A DNA stretch of 64,000 nt from Phanerodontia chrysosporium (lineage: Eukaryota; Basidiomycota; Agaricomycetes; Polyporales; Phanerochaetaceae). Under the pieces are notes generated by a model. The model did no database searches, was not told the origin of the DNA, and worked only from the letters and a program-made list of their open reading frames with translations. The stretch lies in NCBI GenBank assembly GCA_001910725.1, contig MJGA01000010.1, positions 186,001 through 250,000 of the forward strand. Reading direction: 5' to 3'. The translations under genes were made by a program, and so were the position numbers. Below, in pieces: positions 1-10,838 of the stretch (positions are counted from its first letter, which is position 1; every line of letters begins with the position of its first letter).

Positions 1-705
1 CAGAGGGTTGGAAATAGCCCTCGTCAATAGCCTCGTGAGCACTCGCTGAGCGAAGCCTCCGATTAGACCATCAACCAGCGATGGCCGAAACAGCACTGCA
101 CTTCGCGTCTGCTGTCATGTTAGATTGCTCTGCCATACGTGCGCGGTACACATCTAGGTAGCGCACCTCCGAGATAAGTCATGCAGACGACTTCTGGTGT
201 TCTGACTACACCCGCCGTCGCACTCTTGGAGGTCATGCGCTCAAGAGTATCCATAACCTGATCCTGAGCGCATATACGATGACCCGGTCCCCGTAGCCCG
301 TGCATTGCATCATCGGAAGGGATGGGAGTTGCTCATTTCCGCAGCAGACCACGAGTAGCACGGGCAGCAACAGCACTTAAATTTCTCTGTCCTTCATTTC
401 CCCACAGTCACGCCTTGTAGCGACTACTCGTCTCAGGAAGTAGTTGACGTGAAAAATCAGGGCAAGACAAGTCAACCCAGCTAGCCTGAATAACTCCGCT
501 CACCTGTACGAGCCCCAATGGTACGTGCAACAGTGAATATTGGCAACAGCTCCAAATGCTAACATCTATCTGTCACAGCTGTGATGCGCCGACGCTGCCC
601 GGTCACCGTGCCTCCGGTCACCGCAGTGACGCTGGGCATTCGGTTCCGAGGTTCGTCCTGCATTATCCGTGCTATAATGCAGCATTTTTCAGGCATTCTC
701 TAGGT
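1..705. other. Gene-free left edge
   Basis: I see no recognisable coding segment, RNA gene or repeat here. The short open frames on both strands lack coding character. The right part is the promoter region of the small secreted protein gene that starts at 800. Confidence 0.5.
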
Positions 706-713
706 TATAAAAG
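706..713 (+). promoter_or_regulatory. TATA box of the secreted Cys-rich gene
   Basis: TATAAAAG lies 94 bp before the ATG at 800, a normal spacing for a fungal core promoter. It supports the chosen start. Confidence 0.55.
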
Positions 714-799
714 TCGGTGCCACTGCATGATTTTGAGCAAGTGCTCGACACTCACCTTTGAACCCAGTGCACCTTTGACGGCCTTCGACGCCTCCCGCG

Positions 800-1627
800 A
801 TGAAATTCCTTGCCTCCGCTGTTGCTCTCGTCGCCTTTGCTGTCGCGTCCACCCGTGCTGGCGGCGCCGACAGGGTTGCAGAGAGTAGGTCATCGTCTGC
901 CCACGTCCTCTGCATTTCGTACTCATTTCTCTGTGCAGTCTGCAAGCCGGGCTCCGTGGCGGTGGTCAACGCCACCCATATTGCGGGCATTCCGGTTGTG
1001 CACACCACCTGCGAGCTCAAGGATCCTGCTCCGCCTCAGACCAGAGATGAGAGCACCTCTCTCACGAAGAAGTCTGGATACGACTTGTGCGGCGCCCCGT
1101 GCACCACGTACTGCCAGTCTGGCAGTGGAGGTCCTAACCCGAACGGTTCGTTTCAATTATTCGACGCCCTGCTTGAGGATACTGAAACGTGATGAGAATA
1201 GATTGCTCGACACTTGCGAAGTGAGCTTCAGTCCTCCTCATTCCTTTGCGCATGACTGATTGTCTACCAGCGAATATGTCAACGACGGGACTTTCACCGT
1301 ATCTCCTGGGTACTACGAGTCCTGGAGCTACGCCAGCTGCTGGGTCGGCATGAGCAACTACTACGGCAGCGATCTTGTGTACTGCTATGATTCTAACAAC
1401 TGTGAGTGTTTCTACTTGATAGAAGCGCCGTTTTCTCATCTCGAGACGGGCAGGGGCGGGCGTCGTCAACTACCTCGCCTGGAACTGCCAGGGAACCACC
1501 GGTGACAATGGAGGCCAGTGCGATTTCTACAATGATCCCTACGGCTTTGGTGAGCTCTAATCATCCCCCTCAACTATTCCACACGCTGACCGGATGACCA
1601 GGCTATGTAATTGTCGGGACCGCCTAG
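800..1627 (+). CDS. Small secreted cysteine-rich protein (5 exons)
   Basis: I do not recognise the family. The start at 800 encodes a clear signal peptide (MKFLASAVALVAFAVASTRA). Four short introns can be placed: donor near 888 to acceptor near 939; donor near 1149 (GTTTCA) to acceptor near 1271; donor near 1401 to acceptor near 1454; and donor near 1550 to acceptor near 1601. Splicing keeps one frame to the TAG at 1625-1627, giving roughly 150 residues. The mature part has about nine Cys (for example in DLCGAPCTTYC, SCWVG and VYCYD) and many Gly, Tyr and Asn, which suggests a disulfide-stabilised extracellular or cell-wall protein. A TATA box lies 94 bp upstream. An effector-like role is only a possibility; no catalytic motif is visible. 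Confidence 0.75.
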
Positions 1628-1796
1628 GCTAGCGAGCCGAAATATCCCGCTTCAGTGTGTCCTTCCCAATGCGCAGCTTCGCACGGTATCAGTTTCTCCG
1701 AGCACAGTAGGATTCGTCGAGTTTGGCTGCTAGGGCGTGAATTAGACGGCGTGTATCGAGCCGAGGAGATTCATGACCGGTACAATTCTGGTTTGA

Positions 1797-2033
1797 CCAG
1801 CACGAGGAGTCTTTGGCTCAGATTGCTGCGCGAACCTGCAGCAGGCATACCGTTCGGGGATGCCGCACTGTGACGGCGCGTGGCGGAAGTGCAGCGTGAA
1901 CCATGCGACGGGAGATTGCAAACATGATGGAAACTACCCGATGATTTTGATGTGGCCAGAGTCCGAGTCAATCTGTCATTTCCGCGTCCGAGTCAGCGGC
2001 TCGACAGGATGTGGTCGTAGACAAATTTCGTGA
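1797..2033 (+). other. Cys-rich open segment, possible exon or gene relic
   Basis: This open frame has no ATG of its own at a sensible place but encodes a segment with seven Cys (including GSDCCANL, HCDGAW, KCSVN and GDCKHD), unlike the low-complexity frames around it. Just upstream, a different frame continues plausibly (QFWFDQHEE), so a one-base shift near 1810 would extend it. It follows the secreted Cys-rich gene and may be an exon or remnant of a second protein of that kind. I cannot assign a start, splice sites or a family. Confidence 0.3.
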
Positions 2034-3019
2034 GATTAAGCCAATGACTGATGTTTTACAGGGACAGGGGTGCCAGCTATATGAGTAAACTAATGTGCAA
2101 CAAAGCTGACGAAGTGGCCACGCACCTCGCATATCGAGCAGGGTCTCGCCACCCGCCACCTGGCGCGCGCTTGGATGATGCAGTTCCGGAAATGGCAGGT
2201 ATGTTCAACTTCTCTGTCTCTTTCTCTCATCTCCGTTCAGGCCGATTTGTGGTCCACCACGCACAGCTAAGCCGCATTCAAGAGCAATAATGGAAATTCT
2301 ATTGCAGGAGAGCGCCAGCGACTGCTGTGGTGACGACAGTCGGCCTGCCCCAAGCCTGCGAAGACGCGCAAGTAAGGCTCCTCGTGCGCTCCCTGTAGCT
2401 CCTGCTACCGCCGGTGGCGTCCGTCCGCGAAAGCCTCGAGCGCGATCCTCCGCGTGTCGCTCGAGTTGCTGGCAACCGGATGTTCTGTACTGTACTCTCC
2501 ACCATTGCAGGCGACTATCTGAATGAGGTCTAGTCGCAGGCGCCGTATCAGAAATGTGCCGGGCGGCAGACGGTCTGAGAAGAGTTGCACGACGGGAGGG
2601 CCTGCCTGAGATCGAGACGGGGTGCACTGCACCCGTAGCTGTCCCCCGGTCTGTGAGCCGCACAAGACCGACGGCGGCAGGCCGGACGGCAGGGAGGCAT
2701 CCGCTGGACATGACCGCGACGCTGTTAGGGTGTACACATAGAGCGGAGGGCGCGTGATTAGATCTGTGCAAAGTTCTTTAAACACGAACGCTTCCCTGCG
2801 CTACTCTGCGTAGTCAACTTCCTCTTGGTGTCGAGTGTACGCCGCCACAGAGAATGCACCTCTTTGATACCACTGCCAAGCCAATCTCTCTGTGTCTCTT
2901 ATAGTAATTGACTCTGACGAGTTTTGATAGACGGACCATGAAGTGACTACTACAAATACATTACAATACATGTTTTGTTCTTGCTCTTACTATACAATGA
3001 GGCGTCACCGATGACAACC
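2034..3019. other. Intergenic region
   Basis: There is no supported gene. Several overlapping open frames on both strands around 2205-2785 are Arg/Ser/Pro-rich and look like GC-driven shadows. The right end is the 3' side of the minus-strand hemerythrin gene. Confidence 0.4.
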
Positions 3020-3962
3020 TCAAGGCTCGGGGTGCTTGAACTTCAGGTCGACATACTCTCTGCCCTGGACGCCTTCGACAATCTGCCACACACCCGTCAA
3101 CGGCCGCCCTTGCTCGTGACAGAGGCCACCCACCTTGTCCTGGACCTTGCCGTGCATGCCCATGGCTTTCTGCAGCATGCCGCCGGTCTGCGGGGTGAGC
3201 GGGTGCGGGCGCCGCGGCACGGCCTCGCGTGCCTTGAGGAACGCACGGGCGATTTGCTGGCGGGGGGAACAGAGTGGTCGGTGAGAGACGTGTGTGGCAG
3301 ACGGGCGCGCGGGCACCTACGTCGTTCTGCTCGGGCGTCCACATCTCCAGGAGCTGCGGGAACTGCGCCGTCTCCTCCTCGACGGCGTGTGCGAGGAAGG
3401 CCTCGACGGCGTCGGCGAGCACGCCATCGTAGCTGTCGCTGCTGGCGAACGCGTGCTCGGCCTTGAAGATCTTCTTCTTCACGTCGGCGTGCTCCTCTGC
3501 CATCACCATGTGAATGCGTGTTGGCGCCATCGGGAGCGAGCCTACCTTTGTTGTGGCGCACGGTGTCTTCGAGTCCGGCGCCGTGGTAATCGTTGTAAAC
3601 AGACACTTCCCTGAACTGGGTTCAGATACGCCCGCTGGAGGGACACAGGACATGCACGCACTCTGCATCGCCATGGATGGACATCTCGCGAATGAGCGTG
3701 TTCGCGATGAGTTTCTTCTCGTGCAGGTCGGTGGCGGCCTTGTACCTGGGCAAAGGTCACGATGATGTCCCCTCGCAGGGGCTGGTGCTCACCTGTCAAA
3801 GAGGTCTCTCACGTTGTCGTGGTCCTTCTTGATCTCCTGTGTCACGTCGAGCCAGCTGGTCGTTGTAGCAAGCCCGCGGACGGCGAGAGGGCGGACGGCA
3901 GAGCCCCGCGCGAAGGACGCGCGGCCAGGCTGCCTGAGGGCGTTGCGCGCGACCGAGAACAT
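3020..3962 (-). CDS. Hemerythrin HHE cation-binding domain protein
   Basis: Hemerythrin-like proteins bind a di-iron centre through conserved His and Glu/Asp residues on a four-helix bundle and bind O2 or take part in iron or redox handling. The start at 3962 gives an N-terminus rich in Arg, Ala and Ser without acids, compatible with mitochondrial targeting. The motifs follow in order across four introns: KKDHDNVRDLF, SIHGDAE, YNDYHGAGLE, EEHADVKKK and HAVEEETAQFP, which are the expected metal-ligand-bearing helices. The last exon ends at 3020 after a GGMLQKAMGM segment. Splice sites are consensus, for example exon 1 ends DLFDR before GTGAGC. An upstream ATG at 4058 was not used because it adds low-complexity sequence ahead of the targeting-like peptide. 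Confidence 0.8.
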
Positions 3963-6156
3963 GTTGGATTTACAGCGAGAGGAGAGGCGGCACGGCAGCG
4001 TGAGCAGAGGGTTATATGCGCGCGAGTGTGGGGCGGGACCGAATGGCATTACGCGCATTAATACGGAGGAGCGCGATCCCTCGCACTGACTCCACGGGCA
4101 GACGTCGAGAGCGCAAGCGGATGCGGGTGATGTCAGCGCCCGCCTTGGCCAGCGGAGCGCGGTGGCGCGCCCCGCCGCTCGGGCACGTGCGCGGGGGGGG
4201 GCGGGTTAAGCGCTCGGGGCCAGCGGCGGTGCGCGGGCGCGGGCGCCGGTTTTGCACCGCCCAACACTCGCGTCGAGCCGTACTCGCGCAGGCCGCGATT
4301 CCGCCCTTCTTGCGCGTGCACCGCATGCAATGTCCGCAAAAGCGTGCGGTCGGCAGTGCCGAGATGCGGGGCTTGGCGTGTCGGCATGCTCGCGCGGTCA
4401 GTCGCGGTGTGAGACCGGAGTTGCCAGTGCCAGGTGCCGCGCCTGCGCTCGGCGTGCTGACCAGGTTGCGCTGCCGCGCTGAGGCATGTCATGCGTGAGC
4501 AGGTATATAGGGCTGACAGACGGGCGAGGCGAGGCGGCGGCAGGCGGCGCAGGGCGTCCGATAGCGCGACGGCGGCGCCCGTCCAGGAACAGCGGGGTGC
4601 GCGGTGGGCTACCCTGGCTAGAGGACAAGAACGTCGACTGCCAAGCAGTAGAGCATCGCAGGAAGCACACACAAGCTCGCTAAAAAAGCGTGCGGTCAGA
4701 ATTGCCAATGCACCAGGCGCATTCGCAAGCGGCGTACGCACCGATGCTACCGCAGCCTCGACACGCCGCACAGCGCATCAGCGGGAGCCGCGACGGACTG
4801 CCCCGGATTTGCAGGAGCCAGACTCGGATCAGCCGAGCAGCGTTGACGCGGATGTTGATGTCTGCCAGGAAACGCAGCGGCTGCCTCGATGGCCAAGGGT
4901 CGGCCCCTGGAGGTAACGGCTGACAACTAACCGGCGTGCGCGCACGTGGTAGACTGTGGCAGCCTTGTCAAAGGACAGACGGCGGCGCAGAAGATTTCCT
5001 GGAGCCCGCCTGTCGTGTGCTGGACAGGAGAGCGGTAGTACCTCGGGGCGCGAGCGCGACGTTATCGCCTAATTGTCGAGTTGCGCGGTGGGCGGAACGC
5101 GATGGAGGATGGGTTGAGCACTCCCTCCGCGAAGCGTGACGACGACGGTGAGCCAAGATCGACCTGGGACTGATAGGCGTGCATTTGCGAAGCACCAGGG
5201 AGGCATTGACGTATTCAATGATATAACCTATCCAGGCCTTACGACCGAGACGAAGGGATGTGTGAGCATCCACGTGCCGCAGTTCATTCGCAGGGCATAC
5301 TCTGATTGCGGACATATACCCTGGTCTGTGGGTATATGCGGTTTAGACTCAATTAGCCTTTGTGAACCCGGCAGCACAGGCAGTCAACGATGCGCACCGC
5401 CAGATGATTGGGTGGACTACCCTTACTCACCGTGCGCCACCATACCCCTCCGCAGAACGCACGCAGAGTCAAGAACGTGCACCCACTGGCGTGCGTTCGG
5501 CGCAGCTCGCCCGTCGGCCGACCAGCAGGCAGCGAGAGGCGTGCAACCAGGCGTGCGCGACGCCATCCCATTCTCGCGGACAGGCGATTATGCCTGCCAG
5601 GATTGCAATGCAATGGCCGTGGGGGGTTGCTTTGCCGGCCCGCGAAAGCACAGATGCGCGGACGCGCACGCACCGCAAAGAAAGGGGCTTCGCGCGCGCG
5701 CGCGGCCGAGCAGGAATGCCCCCGCTGGACCGGCGACGAGCAGCTTTCGGTGAGAAGTGTACGAACTGGGTGTGCCCGCGCGCCGGAAGGGGCCGGGGAT
5801 CGTCGGTCCTTCGCGTGAGGGTGCGCACGTCGTTCCTGTCAAGAAGACGTTTTCGTCTGGGCGAGTAGCTGATAACGACGTGAGGTGCAGCCGCGGGAGC
5901 AGTGCGGGCGAAAAATGCCTCTGCCGTGCACGAGAAAAGTGTCACAATGTGCGTAAAACTTTCTGTGATTGCTGGCCATACCAGACAGTGTTCTGGTGTT
6001 TCTGGGACAGCGCTTGCTCGTCGTTGTGGTCGACGAGGACAGCCTGAGGTTTCTGAATACATCTCGGCGCCTGCGAGCTTCCCACGAACCGTGTTCCCGT
6101 CCGTCCACGACGTTCTCCCAGCTCCTGCTGCTCACCTCCTCCACGCGTGCAGGCCG
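3963..6156. other. Long GC-rich gene-free stretch
   Basis: About 2.2 kb with very high GC, many CpG and alternating CG runs (for example around 5691-5704). Long open frames overlap on both strands, as expected when stops are rare. None shows a conserved motif, signal peptide or convincing splice pattern. It precedes the MITE at 6159 and I assign nothing to it. Confidence 0.45.
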
Positions 6157-6158
6157 TA

Positions 6159-6374
6159 CTGTACTGGACGACCTAAAGTTCACGTCACGGTCACAACGCC
6201 ATGAACTGGACGTCTGCGAACTGGGGTCACGGTCACAAGGGGCAATGGCGGGCGCTGGCGCGCCAGCGGCTTTTCTAACCTTTGATTGGCTGCTTGGCGT
6301 TCGACGGCGCTGAACTGTGAACTCGACATCCAAGCGTCACGGTCACAAGCGTGAACTTTAGTCGTCCAGTACAG
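6159..6374. mobile_element. MITE with terminal inverted repeats and TA duplication
   Basis: A 216-bp element flanked by TA on both sides (6157-6158 and 6375-6376). The left end starts CTGTACTGGACGAC and continues CTAAAGTTCACG. The right end, read as reverse complement, starts CTGTACTGGACGAC and continues TAAAGTTCACG, so the inverted termini match over about 25 bases with one indel. Inside, the word CACGGTCACAA occurs near both ends and again near 6229, giving subterminal repeats. There is no coding capacity. TA duplication plus long inverted termini fits a non-autonomous Tc1/mariner-type element. Confidence 0.85.
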
Positions 6375-6376
6375 TA

Positions 6377-7216
6377 TGTTCTCAGACACGATCGCCCGCG
6401 CTCAGCTGACCTCGAATCCGGCTGCTGAACGTCACTCTGACGAGCGCTGTGAAGATCTCGCTCCAGTTCGCAGCTGGTTCAGCCGGAGGCGGGCGCACGC
6501 GCCTGGCAGGCATGATGAACGCTGAACCACAGCGAGCAGTCGCCCACTCACGCTATTCATAGACGACAGGCTTCCGTCCTCGTCCATCGAGAGCGACGGC
6601 TTTGCCCCTGCGTTTCGCCCGGATTTTGGCTCAAGATGTCGCGCCTCAGATGATTTGGTCCCGAATCCGGTCCTGACTTGGGCGACCTCCTGACACAATT
6701 ATCAAGGGTCCATGCTGCATCCCACGGTGCCACCCCATTGATCTCGGATTTCACGCCCATATGTTCACCCACTGCGCATTGCGTACGCACAAGGGTGGCG
6801 GCTTGTCGAGAGGAAAAACGGTCGTGCACCGCTTTGGCCGAAGCTAAAGTTCAGTCTGGCGAGGGCCCACTGCGTCGAGGTCCGCATCACGTACCAGAGT
6901 ACCCACCCGTAATTTTGGACATGCAAGCCGGGCGTATCAGGCTGTCGCCTGCGACGGTGGGATTCTGGGATTCTGATGAATGCAGCGTCTATCCGAGCAT
7001 CCACGCGCAGACGACGGGGAAATGCTTCTCCTTCCGCATCGGTGCGTGGGCTTTACGCCAGGGTCCAACGCCGGAGCCCCCCCTGCGCGGAGGGCAGCCA
7101 GGCGTGCGGTCTGATGACAGCGGCCGGCAAACGAGCGTATACTTTCAGTTTGATGGGCTGTGTCTCTCTCCTTTGCTTCGTGTGGAGAATCCCGTCGCCA
7201 GACGGCCCCGTCTTCT
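6377..7216. other. Intergenic region upstream of the transporter
   Basis: I found no supported gene between the MITE and the core promoter of the formate/nitrite transporter. The 229-residue open frame from 6678 carries no motif and overlaps the promoter. Confidence 0.4.
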
Positions 7217-7223
7217 TATAAGG
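7217..7223 (+). promoter_or_regulatory. TATA box of the FNT transporter gene
   Basis: TATAAGG lies 126 bp before the ATG at 7343 and is followed by a C/T-rich leader, as is common before fungal transcription starts. Confidence 0.45.
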
Positions 7224-7342
7224 CTCCCCCCGGCGCAGCTTCCTAGCCGTTTCTCCGTGCTGTGTGTTCCCAGCCCACGCCAGCCCTCCTTCCAGAGGCA
7301 CACCTCCTCCTTGCTCCTCCTGCACGATCCCCGAGCGGAGCC

Positions 7343-8941
7343 ATGGCATCTCAAGTCAGCACCATGAAGCCCGACCAGGTGGCCGCCTACATGGTCGAGC
7401 TCGCTGTGTACAAGCACAAGACGCATCCGCTCAAGCTCTTCCTGAAAGCGGTGAGCCAATTCTCCGGCTTCGTTTCTCGGCCACCCTTACCCAAGCCGTG
7501 CCCAGTTCACTGCTGGCATCCTCCTCTCCTTCGGTGGTCTGCTCTCTGAGATCATCCAGGGCGGCGCCGGCGGCCTCAACGCCACGAATCCCGGCATCGT
7601 CAAGGTCCTCGGCGGCTTCGTCTTCCCCGTCGGCTTGGTCATGTACGTGTGCCTATCTACGCCGCCCTGGCGCGGCACGCAACACACAGCACGGGCCGCT
7701 GACGTTATCTCTCTGCCCGCAGGATCGTGCTTGGCGGGCACGAACTGCTCACGAGCAACATGATGGTGCGTGGCATCGCGCGCGCGGACGCGTGGCCCGC
7801 CGACGCCTGACCGCGCCGCGCAGATATTCCCCATGGCGCTCATCAAGCGCGCCGTCCCCCTCTGGTCGCTGCCGTCAACTGGATCATCGGTGAGCCCGCC
7901 TCGGAGCGCGCTGGCGCCGCCCGCGAACATGTGTGTTGACGCCTGCATCCCCCCGCACAGTCACCTTCGGCAACCTAGTGGGCAGCCTGTTCTTTGCGGC
8001 GATCATCACCAAGTGTGCGTGCCTTTCCCCGCTCTGGGCCCCGGACCCGCGTCTCGTCCTCTGACCGTCCTCGCTTGGCCGCGCACAGACAGCGGCATCG
8101 TCGAGACGGATCCGTACAAGTCCTTTGCCGTGACCTTTGCCCTGTGCGTCGTCTCCGCGCGCGGTGCGGATGGAAACACCACTCACCAGCCCTGACAGGC
8201 ACAAGGCACGGGACCCGCAGTGGCACCAGATCTTCCTGCGCGGCATTGGCTGCAACTGGCTCGTCTGCGTCGCAGTGTGGCAGGCCTATGGCGCGCGCGA
8301 CACCATCTCCAAGGTGCGCACGCCAACCGGTTGTGCGCGGCGCGCCCCCGCTGACGCGCACGCAGGTCGTCTCTGCGTGGTTCCCCATCTGGGTCTTTGT
8401 CGCCTGCGGCTTCGATCACGGTAAGCATGATTTGCCCAACACCGAGCGGTCACCGGCACTCAGCACCGTGCCAGTCATCGCGAACATGTTCTCCGTGCCA
8501 CTGGGCATCATGTACGGCGCCGACGTGCGTATCCCAACCCAAAACGCTCCACAGCGTCACCCTGCTGACCCGTTCCGCGCTGCCCCCCTCCTCCAGCTGA
8601 CCACGGCCGAGTACATCCGCAAGTGCGTAGCACCCCAACCGCATGTGTGTGCGCCCCGCCGAGCCCCGCTGACACACGGCGCCGTTTGTGTTTTGTTTTT
8701 TCCACACAGGTCCCTGATCGCGGCCTACATCGGCAACATCGTGGGAGCGCTCTTCGTCGGGCTCCCAGCCGTCTACTGGTACCTCGGCGACTGGCACCCG
8801 ACCGACACCGAGCTCCGCAAGCTCGAGGGCGGCCGCGCGGAGTCCGACGCCGCGTCCGCGTCGCAGCCCCCGTCGCGCGTCGAGTCCAAGGATGGTACGG
8901 TCCAGACGTCCATCCAGCCCGTCGCCGACAAGCGCTCATGA
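7343..8941 (+). CDS. Formate/nitrite transporter (FNT family)
   Basis: Members of this family are pentameric plasma-membrane channels that move formate, nitrite or similar small anions. The ATG at 7343 starts MASQVSTMKPDQVAAYM. At least eight short introns interrupt the gene. Recognisable family segments follow in order: GGLLSEIIQGGAGG (TM1), GHELLTSNMM (matching the family G-x-E-L-x-T-x-N element), FGNLVGSLFFAA, RGIGCNWLVCVAVWQA, CGFDHVIANMF and AYIGNIVGALFVG. A hydrophilic Ser/Gln-rich cytosolic tail follows and ends at 8941. All frames join through consensus splice sites, so the gene appears intact. Nitrite versus formate preference cannot be read from this sequence, and no nitrate-assimilation genes sit next to it. 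Confidence 0.9.
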
Positions 8942-9580
8942 GACGCCATCTCTGCAGCGCTGGAATCGTCTTGAGGTGCACGCGCACATCGGCGATGCGA
9001 CACGACCTGGATTCGTGGATGCCTTTGTTCATGACGGATTGCGTAGAATCGGCCTTGTGTATTACTAGCTTTAATCGTTCATGTCTCTTTTTTCTCGATT
9101 AGAGTAAGCGGTCTGATGCGCTGCTTGCTTGGTGTTGTAAAGGATTGGCGTTGCTCTTGGCTGCCAAGAGCAGTCTCTGCGCCACGAAGCTGCTGCACGG
9201 TGCCCTTTTGGGACATGAGGCGCATCAATCCCGACGGCCGTGATATGGGTCCCGCCGTCGGCGCTTGTGTGGCTCGTCAATTCCATCGACGACCAGTGCC
9301 ACGCGCGTTTCCACACAAACTGATGCATGCTGGAGAAACTTCAGGTATTCTCGGTGTGGATGCTCCGGATATCGTGAACAGGGGGCGGCGGGGAGCTACC
9401 TGGCGGATGGCCGCATCTGGAGCAACCGGTCAGCCGTGCCCACTGCGGCTCAGCGAGTGCGCGAGAGGGCCATGGCCTGCTCACATCTGCACCACCACCA
9501 CCCGTCTAGCACACAACCTGCAAGCTCTGTACATTGTCGCTCTCGCTGCGGTGCTCGTGTACATGCATCTCTCATCTGCC
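8942..9580. other. Intergenic region
   Basis: This is the 3' flank of the transporter and the promoter side of the hydrolase. No gene or repeat is visible. An open frame entering from 9116 only becomes protein-like at the hydrolase start at 9581. Confidence 0.4.
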
Positions 9581-10684
9581 ATGACGGTGTCGAAGAAGAC
9601 GATGGTCATCGCGGGCCTCCCGGTGCACATCTACTCGGAGCGTCATCTGACGGCGCACAGCGGGCCTGTCGCGGTGATGTTCTTCCTGCACGGCCGCAAC
9701 GGCAGCGCGAAGAGCATCGAGTGGATCGTCGAGGACACGCTCAAGCAGGTGGGCCAGAAGCGGCGCTGCCATGACGAGGCGTCGCTGGACCTCATCGTCG
9801 TCACCTTTGTCCGTGCCTCGCAGCATCGTCGTGCCGGCCTGCTGACCAGAAGACGTGCAGGACCAACGCAACCACGGCGAGCGGCTCGTCGATGCGCACG
9901 CGAACGGTGCTTGGAAGAAAGGCAACAACGAGCGGCACGCGTGCGTACTGCGTCGCGTTTCGCATCCGCCTCTGTCGCGCCACTGACAGGGAACTGTGCA
10001 GCATCGACATGTACGCCATCCAAAGTAGGCGTCTCGCCAATGCTGCAGCGGACAGCATGTGCTCACCGTCCGTGCAGCCGGCACAGCGCAGGACGTCTCG
10101 TACCTCATCGACTTCCTGCCTTCCTACCTTTTCCCGTCCGGCGAACGGCAGATCGCCCAGTGGCTCGTCGGCGGCAAGAGCCTCGGCGGGCACGCGGCGT
10201 GGATTGCGCTCCGCCACGGTGCGTGTCACGGTGCCGCCCCGCTCGTCTGCCCCCTCGCTGACCTGCGTTGCGCCCTCCCGCCAGAGCCGCGCCTCAGCGC
10301 CGCGGTGCCGATCATCGCGTGCCCGGACTACATGAAGCTCATCGCGCGGCGCGCAGCGTACTCGGCGTGCCGCTCGCGCCGCCGCGCTTCCCGGACAGCC
10401 TGCGCGCGTACATCGCCGCGCACGACCCCGCCGCCGCGCCGCACACGGCCGCGGGCGCCGCAAACCCGTTCTGGGGCAAGAAGGTGCTCGTCCTGAGCGG
10501 CGCCAGCGACCCGCTCGTGCCGTTCGCGTGCGCCGAGGCGTTCGTTCGCGCGCTCAACGTCGGGCCCGACGGTGTGAAGAAGGTCGTCGTCCAGCCCGGC
10601 GTCCAGCACGAGTGCACGCCGGGCATGGTCGCGGAGATGGCGTCGTTCGTCTGGGAGCACGCTCTCAGGTCGCGCAGGGAGTGA
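9581..10684 (+). CDS. Alpha/beta-hydrolase fold protein
   Basis: A probable serine hydrolase of unknown substrate. The start at 9581 (MTVSKKTMVIAGLPVHIYSE) gives a short soluble N-terminus. Family landmarks are the oxyanion-side FFLHGRNGSAKS, DQRNHGER after the first intron, the nucleophile elbow GGKSLGGHAAW (Ser in G-x-S-x-G-like context), the acid-bearing LSGASDPLVPF and the catalytic-His segment QPGVQHECTP near the C-terminus. The length is about 270 residues after removing four or five introns. In-frame ATGs upstream (for example 9563) could add a few residues. No transmembrane segment or clear signal peptide is seen from the chosen start. It could act as an esterase or dienelactone-hydrolase-like enzyme. 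Confidence 0.75.
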
Positions 10685-10838
10685 GCGGGGACCTCTATCA
10701 GTTTGCACGATCGCTTGACTACGAGTACATAATGTACAATTGCCATCAGTTGATTCTACCAATACTACCAGTACATGCCGACAGTCTATTACAGCACATC
10801 CTATCCGCACACACACTTCACCATTAGTGTCCACTATA

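Noticed and set aside
2205..2785. Overlapping long minus-strand open frames (up to 188 codons)
   Set aside because: Arg/Pro/Ser-rich in all frames, no motif, no signal peptide and no sensible splice pattern; typical of a GC-rich non-coding strand.
4016..5868. Several open frames of 110-212 codons on both strands
   Set aside because: Mutually overlapping, compositionally biased and without conserved segments; explained by low stop-codon frequency at high GC.
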